NCBI GenBank assembly: GCA_023440945.1
Contig: JAEZRL010000496.1
Coordinates: 1 to 6,921 of the forward strand
Length of the DNA stretch: 6,921 nt
Origin: Bacteroidota bacterium
GTDB lineage: Bacteria; Bacteroidota; Bacteroidia; Chitinophagales; Chitinophagaceae
Direction of reading: 5' to 3'
Positions 1 to 6,185 of this stretch are shown here, piece by piece. Position numbers and translations under genes: made by a program. Numbering within the stretch: position 1 is the stretch's first letter; the number at the start of each line of letters is the position of its first letter. The notes under the pieces are model-generated. The model saw only the letters and a list, made by a program, of their open reading frames with translations. It did not search any database and was not told where the DNA came from.

Positions 1-477
1 GTCATCATATTTCGTTGCATCATTCAACACATCATAACCCGGAGATTGCACCCAGCCTGAATTATGAACATTTAAACGTGGCTCAGGTTGTTTACCAAGT
101 ATTGGATAAGGATCCCAAACGGCATCAAATAAAACAAGCATTGTTTTTATACCGTGCTTATAAGCCACATCCAAAAACTTATCTATACGGTAACGAAAAC
201 CTACACGGTCCTGCTCCCATAATAAGTGATGAAGAAATACACGCACTGAATTAAAACCAAGACTGGCAGCCCAGCCTAATTCTTTATCAATTGTAACAAG
301 ATCAAAGGTTTCTTCCTGCCACATTTCCAGCTGATTTATAGCGTTTGCGGGAATATAGTTGCAGCCAACTATCCAACCATTTTTTTCGAACCATGCTTCA
401 GTTTTTTCCTGAGACCATTTATATCTTAATTCGGGGTCATGCTCCAGTGAAGGATTCAGCGATTTTTCGATTAACAT
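1..477 (-). CDS. Cellulase/1,4-beta-xylanase-like glycoside hydrolase, N-terminal part (partial)
   Basis: Reading the minus strand from the ATG at 477-475 gives 159 uninterrupted codons to the left edge, so the C-terminal part is missing. An in-frame TGA 33 bases upstream makes this ATG the first possible one. The protein resembles the GH-A clan TIM-barrel enzymes annotated in Bacteroidota as cellulase-family glycosyl hydrolase or 1,4-beta-xylanase. Visible hallmarks are WIVGCNYIPANAINQLEMWQ (residues 35-54), the strand segment GWAASLGFNSVRVFLHHLLW (68-87), a second strand KTMLVLFDAVWD (111-122) and HNSGWVQSPG (138-147). Such enzymes hydrolyse beta-linked polysaccharides or oligosaccharides; the substrate here cannot be told. 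The catalytic glutamates should lie beyond the edge and are not visible. There is no signal peptide: the N-terminus is short and charged, which suggests a cytoplasmic location or a lost leader. It diverges from the lipoprotein gene across a 379-base gap. Confidence 0.85.
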   Translation of the reverse strand, partial: MLIEKSLNPSLEHDPELRYKWSQEKTEAWFEKNGWIVGCNYIPANAINQLEMWQEETFDLVTIDKELGWAASLGFNSVRVFLHHLLWEQDRVGFRYRIDKFLDVAYKHGIKTMLVLFDAVWDPYPILGKQPEPRLNVHNSGWVQSPGYDVLNDATKYDD

Positions 478-856
478 TTTAAAGAATTGAAGTAAAATTT
501 CGACTCAAAGTAAGTGCAGAAGTAATATTCGGTGATACACTGAAACCTGTTGAAACTGCATTTTAATTACTATTAAAGGTTGGGTAAAATACACATGAAA
601 AAATACTTTTACAAGAGAAGAAAGAAGACTTTTATAATACATTGATTTTTATTCTTCACCACGAAAAATATTTGTTAACGAGATTATCCTTTACATAGTG
701 ATACTAAAAACATAGTTTTTAAATGGTACAAAAATTAAAAAAATTTAATCTGAGAAAGGAACAAAAACGTCTTCTAAAACCGTAGTCGAAAGTTAAAATC
801 TATTTACATTCTTATGCTCTGCCTAACGTTGGTTATCTTGCAGTAAACCATTATAA
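478..856. other. Divergent intergenic region without a supported gene
   Basis: This 379-base AT-rich stretch separates the minus-strand hydrolase from the plus-strand lipoprotein, so it should hold promoters for both. Facing the hydrolase, the minus strand reads TTACTTTG at 513-506, one mismatch from TAnnTTTG, about 28 bases before the ATG; this is only a weak candidate. Facing the lipoprotein is the TATCTTGC at 834-841 listed separately. The only short plus-strand ORF I noted (595-645, 16 codons, Lys/Arg-rich) has no supporting signal. I see no tRNA, strong terminator, repeat array or insertion-sequence end. Confidence 0.6.
834..841 (+). promoter_or_regulatory. Weak candidate -7 element of the 857 lipoprotein gene
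   Basis: TATCTTGC resembles the Bacteroidota -7 consensus TAnnTTTG but lacks one T, and ends 15 bases before the ATG at 857. I see no convincing -33 partner at the usual spacing. The position is right but the match is imperfect. Confidence 0.3.
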
Positions 857-1525
857 ATGCATTTTCATTTTTTAAATTCTTTTTTATTAAGAAGAAAAGC
901 ACCTGTTGTAGCTTCTGTTTTTTGCGCTGCATTTTTAATATGTATTGCATCCTGCAACAACAAAAAAGGTGAAGAAGCTAATGAAGAATCACCTGCTATG
1001 GATTCTACGCAAACAGCAGCAAACATTGTGACAGAAGACAGCACGATGATATTCAATAACCCTGGAGATTTGAACAATCAAACGGCTACAAGTGTAAGAA
1101 GTAACTGGAATAGATTTAAACTGAAAGATTTTTGGTATGAAGACAGTTTGCAGCAAAAGCCTTACGAGGCGAATGCAGAATTCTATAATGATTATGATTC
1201 GTTATTGAAATGGTCGAAGGATAGCAGTTATATTTTAGACATTGGATCTTATAGCATGATGAGTGTAAAAGACAGGCACGGAAAAAAACATTTGGAAAGT
1301 GGTGAAGCAGATTCGGAAATTGCTTTGCTTGATCCTAAAACTAAAATGCGTACAAGATTATTATTTTTTGGTCCGGGAGCAACAATAGCAGGCGCTCAAT
1401 GGATTGACAGCAACCAGGTAGCAATATTGGGAATTCTGGATGAAGATGCAGATAACAAGCCCGACACAACTTTATGGATTATTAAACCGAAAGATAAATT
1501 CTTTAAAAAATATGAATTGAAGTAG
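857..1525 (+). CDS. Putative lipoprotein of unknown function (222 aa)
   Basis: I do not recognise a named family. The N-terminus is a lipoprotein signal peptide: a basic stretch (RRK, residues 12-14), a hydrophobic core (about 15-31) and the lipobox IASC with Cys33 as the predicted lipidated residue. Asn-Asn-Lys-Lys follows, then an acidic, Ser/Thr-rich linker (about 38-60). The mature part is soluble and rich in aromatic and charged residues. The segments SEIALLDPKTKMRTRLLFFG (153-172) and the C-terminal SNQVAILGILDEDADNKPD followed by TLWIIKP read like beta-strand pairs of a propeller-like or WD-type blade, but this is inference. The ATG is forced because an in-frame TAA lies immediately before it. 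The protein is probably anchored in the inner or outer membrane facing the periplasm. Thioesterase and Ig-like lipoprotein genes follow on the same strand, but 148 bases separate it from the next ATG, so co-transcription is uncertain. Confidence 0.75.
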   Translation: MHFHFLNSFLLRRKAPVVASVFCAAFLICIASCNNKKGEEANEESPAMDSTQTAANIVTEDSTMIFNNPGDLNNQTATSVRSNWNRFKLKDFWYEDSLQQKPYEANAEFYNDYDSLLKWSKDSSYILDIGSYSMMSVKDRHGKKHLESGEADSEIALLDPKTKMRTRLLFFGPGATIAGAQWIDSNQVAILGILDEDADNKPDTTLWIIKPKDKFFKKYELK

Positions 1526-1673
1526 AGGAATTAAATTATAGAGACGCAATAACCAAAACTACACGCTGCTGTTGGGTTTGAAAAAAAGCTCAGTAGAATT
1601 ACTTCCAGTACAAGTGAGTGACACAACGAAAGTAAATGCTTATTCGAAAGGCGGCTCAATAAAAAATAAAGTT

Positions 1674-2093
1674 ATGTATGAATCGCAAACACAAGTAAGA
1701 GTACGTTATGCAGAAACAGACCAGATGAATGTTGTTTATTATGGTAATTACGCACAGTATTTTGAAGTGGGCAGGGTGGAAAGCATAAGGCAGGTGGGTT
1801 ATACGTACAAAGACATGGAAGCATCGGGTGTTATTATGCCTGTGGTAGAATTTTCGATAAAATATTTACGGCCTGCAACCTATGACGACTTGCTAACGAT
1901 AAAAACAACGGTTAGAGAATTACCGGAAGATCACCGCATAGAATTTTTCCAGGAAGTGTATAATGAAGATGGAAAAATGCTTACGGCTGGTAAAGTAGTT
2001 TTGTATTTTTTAAATTCCTCCACAAGAAAGAAAACTGTTATGCCGGAACTTTTGCGAAAGAAACTGGAACCGTATTTCTCAAATAAAGGATGA
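1674..2093 (+). CDS. YbgC-type acyl-CoA thioesterase (4HBT hotdog fold, 139 aa)
   Basis: The protein belongs to the 4-hydroxybenzoyl-CoA thioesterase/YbgC hotdog family, which hydrolyses acyl-CoA thioesters in the cytoplasm. From the ATG at 1674, residues 10-34 carry the family signature, RYAETDQMNVVYYGNY then QYFEVGR; Asp16 aligns with the family's catalytic aspartate. The next segments fit the hotdog strands: MPVVEFSIKYLRPATYDD (55-72), LTIKTTV (74-80), IEFFQEVYNEDG (89-100) and AGKVVLYFLN (105-114). Without a start rule the frame extends back to a TTG at 1572 (173 aa), but the extra 34 residues have no family counterpart. The 139-residue form matches the usual length of about 130-140, so I prefer ATG 1674. 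I see no Shine-Dalgarno site and no clear TAnnTTTG in front of it; the promoter may lie within 1526-1673 or upstream of the lipoprotein gene. The physiological substrate is unknown. The E. coli homologue is linked to the Tol-Pal locus, but there is no tol gene here. Confidence 0.88.
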   Translation: MYESQTQVRVRYAETDQMNVVYYGNYAQYFEVGRVESIRQVGYTYKDMEASGVIMPVVEFSIKYLRPATYDDLLTIKTTVRELPEDHRIEFFQEVYNEDGKMLTAGKVVLYFLNSSTRKKTVMPELLRKKLEPYFSNKG

Positions 2094-2112
2094 ATATTAA
2101 CAAGTAATCACA

Positions 2113-2175
2113 GGGGCACAAGGCAGAGAGCTTAACGACGAAGTCTTTCGGTTTACGTTGTGTTTCCCGGCTCTG
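2113..2175 (+). other. Foldable intergenic element, possible terminator or structured RNA
   Basis: Between the thioesterase stop and the next promoter are nested inverted segments. CAGAG at 2124-2128 can pair with CTCTG at 2171-2175, or alternatively CACAA at 2117-2121 with TTGTG at 2158-2162 (extendable by G-U pairs). Inside is a small hairpin, AAC-(GA)-CGAA, loop GTCT, TTCG-GTT, at 2134-2153. A T-rich run (2177-2187) follows, so it may serve as a terminator for the thioesterase transcript. The stems are short and interrupted, and the outer pairings exclude each other. No known RNA family is recognised. Confidence 0.25.
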
Positions 2176-2263
2176 TATTTGATTTTTTAAATTGAAAGTT
2201 ATGCGAGAATGTAAACAACTTTCTTTTACAACATTATTAGCAGTGTAAAAACAGTAAACCTTT

Positions 2264-2271
2264 TATGTTTG
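2264..2271 (+). promoter_or_regulatory. -7 promoter element of the Ig-like lipoprotein gene
   Basis: TATGTTTG is an exact match to the Bacteroidota -7 consensus TAnnTTTG. It ends four bases before the ATG at 2276, so the expected transcription start falls at or beside the start codon and the message would be leaderless. I see no clear TTTG -33 box at 19-20 bases upstream. Confidence 0.55.
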
Positions 2272-2275
2272 CATC

Positions 2276-3691
2276 ATGAATAAGAAGAATGGCGTTTATT
2301 CAATATTTATTATTGGCTGTTTTGGTTTGCTTCTTATTCTCTTGCATACAGGTTGTGCAAATATTATCCCGCCTGGTGGCGGTCCAAGAGATAGTTTGCC
2401 ACCGGTATTAATAACTGCAACGCCAAGAGATTCGAGCACGCACTTCAACACAAATAAAATAACACTTACATTTAATGAATATGTTACGGTGGATAATCCG
2501 CAGGAGAATTTGATTGTTTCACCTAATCCTACAAATCCGCCTGTTATTGAAAGCAAGCTGCGAACAGTAACCATTCGTTTACAAGATTCGCTCAAGCCTA
2601 ATACAACTTATGCTTTATATTTTGGCAGTGCTTTAAAAGATGTGAATGAAGGCAATAGCGATAGAAATTTTGATTATATTTTTTCTACGGGTTCGCAAAT
2701 TGATGAGAATACGATAAAAGGAAATGTTGTGTTGGCTGAAACCGGAAAAGTAGATACGACTTTACTGGTTGTACTGCATAAAAATACTGCCGATTCTGCT
2801 GTTTCGAATGAAAAACCTGATTATTATACAAAGCTTGATTCAAAAGGTAATTTCACTTTTAAATATTTGCCCAAAGAAACCTTTGCTATTTATGCGGTGC
2901 CTAACAGTTATACAAAGCGTTATGCTGATAGTACTGATCTCTTCGCTTTTGCCGATTCTTTGATAACGGCAGGCGATTCAACTGAAATGACTCCGATAAC
3001 ATTGTATGCTTACCAGGAAGCAAAAGAAAAACCCAAAACTTCTTCCTCGTCTTCATCCAATAACAAAAATCAAAAAGAAAAACCGGTTTTACGCGTAACG
3101 TCAGATGTAGGTAATAGCGGTAAAGACATTTTAACACCCTTGCGTTTAACTTTCAGCGAAAAATTGCGCAATTATGATACTGCAAAATTTTATCTTACCG
3201 ATACGAATTATGTTGCCACTCCTAACGTAACATATACTATTGATACAAGCTTCAAGATAGTAACGCTTTCAACAAAATGGTCAGAGAATACGCCTTATAA
3301 ACTTGTGATAGAAAAAGATGCCGTTACAGATACAAGTGGTGCAAATCTTTCAAAAAACGATACCATCAATTTTGTAACAAAAAGAGAGGCGGATTATGGA
3401 AGTGTACATTTGCATTTCAACAATATTGATCTTGCGAAAAATCCGGTTCTTCAATTAGTGCAAAATGATAAGGTGGTTGATTCAATTCCCTTAAGCAGTA
3501 GAGATTGGAACAATAAAATGTACACGCCGGGTGAATACCAGATTCGTATTTTATACGATGATAATAAAAACGGAACCTGGGATCCCGGTCATTTCTTTGA
3601 TTTTAAACGTCAGCCGGAGATTGTTATTTCCGTACAACGTTCCTTGAATATAAGAGCGAACTGGGATAACGAGGTAGATATTAATTTGTGA
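2276..3691 (+). CDS. Big_5 (SbsA Ig-like) domain lipoprotein, 471 aa
   Basis: This is a cell-envelope lipoprotein of a type widespread in Bacteroidota but without an established role. The signal peptide has a hydrophobic core (residues 8-23) and lipidation is predicted at Cys27 in HTGC; the His at -3 is atypical for a lipobox. After a Pro/Gly-rich stretch (PPGGGPRDSLPP, 32-43) comes a Big_5 Ig-like domain (about 42-139) with the recognisable ITLTFNEYV (62-70), LKPNTTYALYFG (106-117) and FDYIFSTG (132-139). A carboxypeptidase-regulatory-like beta segment follows (about 147-209, GNFTFKYLP), then a Ser/Asn/Lys linker (255-269), and a second, more divergent Ig-like domain (about 280-369, with LRLTFSEKL and YKLVIEKDAVTD). 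The C-terminus holds an EF-hand-like acidic loop, DDNKNGTWD (428-436), and the RANWD motif (460-464) typical of this protein family. It probably has a structural or adhesive role at the surface or in the periplasm. It appears transcribed from its own promoter. Confidence 0.85.
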   Translation: MNKKNGVYSIFIIGCFGLLLILLHTGCANIIPPGGGPRDSLPPVLITATPRDSSTHFNTNKITLTFNEYVTVDNPQENLIVSPNPTNPPVIESKLRTVTIRLQDSLKPNTTYALYFGSALKDVNEGNSDRNFDYIFSTGSQIDENTIKGNVVLAETGKVDTTLLVVLHKNTADSAVSNEKPDYYTKLDSKGNFTFKYLPKETFAIYAVPNSYTKRYADSTDLFAFADSLITAGDSTEMTPITLYAYQEAKEKPKTSSSSSSNNKNQKEKPVLRVTSDVGNSGKDILTPLRLTFSEKLRNYDTAKFYLTDTNYVATPNVTYTIDTSFKIVTLSTKWSENTPYKLVIEKDAVTDTSGANLSKNDTINFVTKREADYGSVHLHFNNIDLAKNPVLQLVQNDKVVDSIPLSSRDWNNKMYTPGEYQIRILYDDNKNGTWDPGHFFDFKRQPEIVISVQRSLNIRANWDNEVDINL

Positions 3692-3806
3692 TTTTTATAT
3701 TAAAAGTTTCTGCTCATCTTATTGCTGCAAGTAAACACTCAGATCCTATTTCGAATCACGTTACCCTACCAATTGATCTCCCCATCAACCGAAACGCAAA
3801 TCAGGT

Positions 3807-3814
3807 TACCTTTG
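3807..3814 (+). promoter_or_regulatory. -7 promoter element of the ABC exporter gene
   Basis: TACCTTTG matches TAnnTTTG exactly and is followed by C, as is common in this phylum. It ends ten bases before the ATG at 3825, so the transcript would have at most a few untranslated bases. I see no good -33 box at standard spacing. The 133-base gap before the ATG shows no other structure I can support. Confidence 0.55.
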
Positions 3815-3824
3815 CCTTCTTATT

Positions 3825-5639
3825 ATGAGTGAAGGAGCAAAAAAGAAAGTTTTAGATTTTTCGTTGCTGGGGCGTGTTTTTCATTTTGTAAAACCTTACC
3901 GGTTACAATTTTACAGCAGCATTGTTATGGCTATTTTGCTGGCAGTGTTTTCGCCGGTGCGTCCTTATCTCATCCAATTAACAGTAGATAAAGCAACCAA
4001 TAAACCTATTCACCCTCCGGAATGGCTGCATTGGGTTTTATTTAATACCGATTTTACTAATGCGCTGCAGTTCATTATTTCCGTAACTATTTTCCAGATT
4101 ATTTTTTTATTTATTGAAACAGCAGTTCGTTTTATTTTTTCATTCATTACTTCCTGGTTAGGACAAAGCGTTGTAAAAGATATACGCATTACGGTTTTTA
4201 AAAAAGTAGTTCATTTAAATCTTCGCCAGTTCGATAGAACGCCAATTGGTACACTAACAACAAGAACCATCAACGATATTGAAAGTATCAACGATATTTT
4301 TTCGGATGGATTAATTCCTATTATTGCTGATCTTCTTTCGATTGTTATCACGCTTGGAACAATGTTGTGGATTGACTGGCGATTAACGCTTTTAAGTTTA
4401 ATTCCTTTCCCCATACTTATAATTGCAACCTATTATTTTAAAGAAAGCGTAAATAAGAGTTTTATAAAAGTGCGTAATGCCGTAGCTGCGTTAAATGCTT
4501 TTGTTCAGGAACATATTACAGGTATGGCGATAGTGCAGGCTTTTGCTGCAGAAGATAGGGAGTTCAATAAGTTTAATAGAATTAATAAAGATCATCGCAA
4601 TGCTAATATCAAAGCCATCTTTGCTTATTCTATTTTTTTTCCTGTAGTAGAAGTGGTGCTTGCCATAAGCATTGGTATTTTGGTTTGGTGGATCGCAGAC
4701 AGAAGACTGGAAGCAGGCTTGCTTATTTCTTTCATACTTTATCTTAACCAGATATTTCGTCCGCTTCGTGTGATCGCTGATAAGTTCAACGTGATACAAA
4801 TGGGAATGGTTGCTGCGGAAAGGGTATTTAAGGTTTTGGATAATGATGACTACATTAAGAAGGAAGGTAGTTATGCACCTGCAAAAGTAAAAGGCGAAAT
4901 TGAATTTGACCACGTTTGGTTTGCTTATAGCGATGAACATTATGTTTTAAAGGATATTGATTTTAAGATAAATGCGGGTGAAACAATTGCCTTGGTTGGC
5001 CATACAGGAAGCGGAAAAACTTCAATTATTAGTTTATTGAATCGTTTATATCACATCCAAAAAGGAAGCATCAAACTCGATGGTGTAAACATAGAAGAAT
5101 ATAAATTAGATAGTCTTCGAAGCCAAATCGGTGTAGTGCTGCAGGATGTGTTTCTTTTCTCCGGTTCTATTCTTGAAAACATCACTTTACGCAATCCTGA
5201 TATATCAAGAGAGCAGGTAGAAGAAGCGGCAAAACTGATAGGTGTTCACGATTTTATCATGCAGCTTCCAAATGGTTATGATTATAATGTGATGGAGCGT
5301 GGCAGCACTTTAAGTTTGGGACAACGACAATTAATTTCCTTTATTCGTGCATTATTATATAATCCTTCTGTTTTGATTCTTGATGAGGCGACTTCCTCTA
5401 TTGATACGGAAAGTGAATTGCTTATTCAACATGCAATTGATACGCTTATTGCAGGAAGAACTTCCATCGTAATTGCACACCGTTTATCAACCATTCGAAA
5501 AGCAAATAAAATTATTGTGCTTGATAAAGGCGAAATAAAAGAAAGTGGCACACACGAAGAATTACTTGCACACGGTGGTTTGTATGCTAAACTTTATAAC
5601 ATGCAATTCGAGAAAAAGAAGCGTCCTGTTTTATCTTGA
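3825..5639 (+). CDS. MsbA-like ABC exporter half-transporter (fused TMD-NBD), 604 aa
   Basis: This inner-membrane ATP-driven exporter has an N-terminal type-IV transmembrane domain (about 20-325) and a C-terminal ATPase domain (about 355-595). Six hydrophobic segments are visible near 28-48, 82-108, 163-183, 187-205, 263-290 and 294-312. The ATPase domain is intact: Walker A GHTGSGKT (392-399), Q-loop Gln440, signature LSLGQ (496-500), Walker B VLILDE with catalytic Glu521, D-loop SSID (524-527) and H-loop His552. The signature has Leu in place of the first Gly of LSGGQ, a variation seen in exporters of this subgroup, so activity is expected. Half-transporters work as dimers. No second half-transporter gene lies beside it, which favours a homodimer. 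Family members export lipid A precursors, other lipids, peptides or drugs; the substrate cannot be read from the sequence. The ATG at 3825 gives a normal start (MSEGAKKK) behind a good -7 element. The MarR gene follows 78 bases downstream with its own promoter, so a regulatory link is possible but not shown. Confidence 0.93.
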   Translation: MSEGAKKKVLDFSLLGRVFHFVKPYRLQFYSSIVMAILLAVFSPVRPYLIQLTVDKATNKPIHPPEWLHWVLFNTDFTNALQFIISVTIFQIIFLFIETAVRFIFSFITSWLGQSVVKDIRITVFKKVVHLNLRQFDRTPIGTLTTRTINDIESINDIFSDGLIPIIADLLSIVITLGTMLWIDWRLTLLSLIPFPILIIATYYFKESVNKSFIKVRNAVAALNAFVQEHITGMAIVQAFAAEDREFNKFNRINKDHRNANIKAIFAYSIFFPVVEVVLAISIGILVWWIADRRLEAGLLISFILYLNQIFRPLRVIADKFNVIQMGMVAAERVFKVLDNDDYIKKEGSYAPAKVKGEIEFDHVWFAYSDEHYVLKDIDFKINAGETIALVGHTGSGKTSIISLLNRLYHIQKGSIKLDGVNIEEYKLDSLRSQIGVVLQDVFLFSGSILENITLRNPDISREQVEEAAKLIGVHDFIMQLPNGYDYNVMERGSTLSLGQRQLISFIRALLYNPSVLILDEATSSIDTESELLIQHAIDTLIAGRTSIVIAHRLSTIRKANKIIVLDKGEIKESGTHEELLAHGGLYAKLYNMQFEKKKRPVLS

Positions 5640-5668
5640 TTTATATCTTTTTTATACTGAATGCCGTC

Positions 5669-5692
5669 TTGGAAAATTTAATTTGGAAAATT
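5669..5692 (+). repeat. Short direct repeat TTGGAAAATT, two copies
   Basis: TTGGAAAATT occurs at 5669-5678 and 5683-5692, offset by 14 bases, just before the MarR operator. The second copy overlaps the proposed -33 TTTG. It may be an upstream activator or AT-tract element, or a chance local duplication. Confidence 0.45.
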
Positions 5693-5713
5693 AAATGTAT
5701 ATACATATATTCG
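5682..5713 (+). promoter_or_regulatory. Promoter of the MarR gene (TTTG, 20 bp, TATATTCG)
   Basis: TTTG at 5682-5685 and TATATTCG at 5706-5713 (one mismatch from TAnnTTTG) are separated by 20 bases, close to the usual Bacteroidota -33/-7 spacing. The -7 element ends four bases before the GTG start at 5718, so a leaderless transcript is expected. A 12-base palindrome fills the second half of the spacer and touches the -7 element. Confidence 0.5.
5695..5706 (+). promoter_or_regulatory. Predicted MarR operator 1 (ATGTATATACAT palindrome)
   Basis: ATGTATATACAT is a perfect 12-base palindrome lying between the -33 and -7 elements of the MarR promoter, where a bound dimer would block RNA polymerase. 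Its 11-base core recurs before the pirin gene. MarR proteins bind such short palindromes as dimers and often repress themselves. The binding partner is inferred from position. Confidence 0.6.
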
Positions 5714-5717
5714 CATT

Positions 5718-6167
5718 GTGAAAATAGAACAAGCGATACAAACACAAGGTTTTAAAAGTGAGGGACAGAAAGCAGTGATAAACTTAATGTACACCGCCTA
5801 TATAGCAAAAAAGCAAATAAGTGATTCTTTAAAGGCATACGGATTAACACCGGAGCAATTTAATGTTTTGCGCATACTGAAGGGTAAGTATCCGGATCAG
5901 ATGTGTGTAAGAGATATTGCAGGAAGAATGATAGAGAAAAGTTCAAATGTACCAAGGATTATAGACCGTTTAGAAGTAAAAAAGCTCGTTAGAAGAGTAA
6001 CATCTTCTGCCGATAAAAGAGAAACGGTTATCATATTAACACAGGCAGGAATTAATATGCTTGAGACAGTAAATCCGGTAGTGACAAAAGCGCATCAGTT
6101 CAATAACCTGACTAATGAGGAGCTAATTAAATTGAATGCACTTTTGGATAAGTTTCGAAACGACTAA
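5718..6167 (+). CDS. MarR-family winged-helix transcriptional regulator (149 aa)
   Basis: This is a dimeric DNA-binding regulator. The N-terminal dimerisation helix (about 14-40) leads into the winged helix-turn-helix: LTPEQFNVLRILKG (43-56), the helix VRDIAGRMI (64-72), the recognition helix SSNVPRIIDRLEVKKLV (75-91) and the wing VTSSADKRETVIILT (94-108) containing the family's D-x-R motif (Asp99, Arg101). The C-terminal helix NEELIKLNALLDKFRND completes the dimer interface. The start is GTG: it gives the MKIEQAI N-terminus common in Bacteroidota MarR proteins, and the only nearby ATG is out of frame. The protein has a single cysteine, Cys63, at the edge of the DNA-binding domain; a redox role is speculative. 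The gene lies between the exporter and the pirin gene, 44 bases before the latter. The palindromes before it and before the pirin predict autorepression and control of pirin. MarR proteins typically release DNA on binding phenolic ligands or on oxidation; the ligand here is unknown. Confidence 0.92.
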   Translation: MKIEQAIQTQGFKSEGQKAVINLMYTAYIAKKQISDSLKAYGLTPEQFNVLRILKGKYPDQMCVRDIAGRMIEKSSNVPRIIDRLEVKKLVRRVTSSADKRETVIILTQAGINMLETVNPVVTKAHQFNNLTNEELIKLNALLDKFRND

Positions 6168-6185
6168 ATTTTTTTTACATAATAC

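Noticed and set aside
15..254. 79-codon plus-strand ORF
   Set aside because: It lies antisense to the hydrolase, whose minus-strand frame shows recognisable family motifs; its own product resembles nothing.
595..645. 16-codon plus-strand ORF, Lys/Arg-rich (MKKYFYKRRKKTFIIH)
   Set aside because: Too short, with no promoter match or ribosome site; in AT-rich DNA such ORFs and lysine-rich products arise by chance.
667..674. AATATTTG as a possible -7 element
   Set aside because: Lacks the TA at the first two positions and is about 180 bases from the nearest plus-strand start.
865..1077. Minus-strand ORF inside the 857 lipoprotein gene
   Set aside because: Shadow frame of a gene with a clear lipoprotein signal; no independent evidence.
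1572..1673. N-terminal extension of the thioesterase from a TTG start
   Set aside because: The extra 34 residues have no hotdog-family counterpart and ATG 1674 gives the normal family length.
2296..2595. Minus-strand 99-codon ORF within the Ig-like lipoprotein gene
   Set aside because: Antisense shadow; the plus-strand frame has a promoter, signal peptide and domain motifs.
2769..3137. Overlapping ORFs on both strands within the Ig-like lipoprotein gene
   Set aside because: Both are alternate-frame products of the same coding sequence with no family resemblance.
4211..4940. Minus-strand ORFs of 67 and 149 codons within the exporter gene
   Set aside because: Antisense to a fully intact ABC exporter; composition is as expected for a reverse frame.
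5640..5668. Possible intrinsic terminator after the exporter
   Set aside because: T-rich run (tatctttttt) but no hairpin in front of it that I can form.
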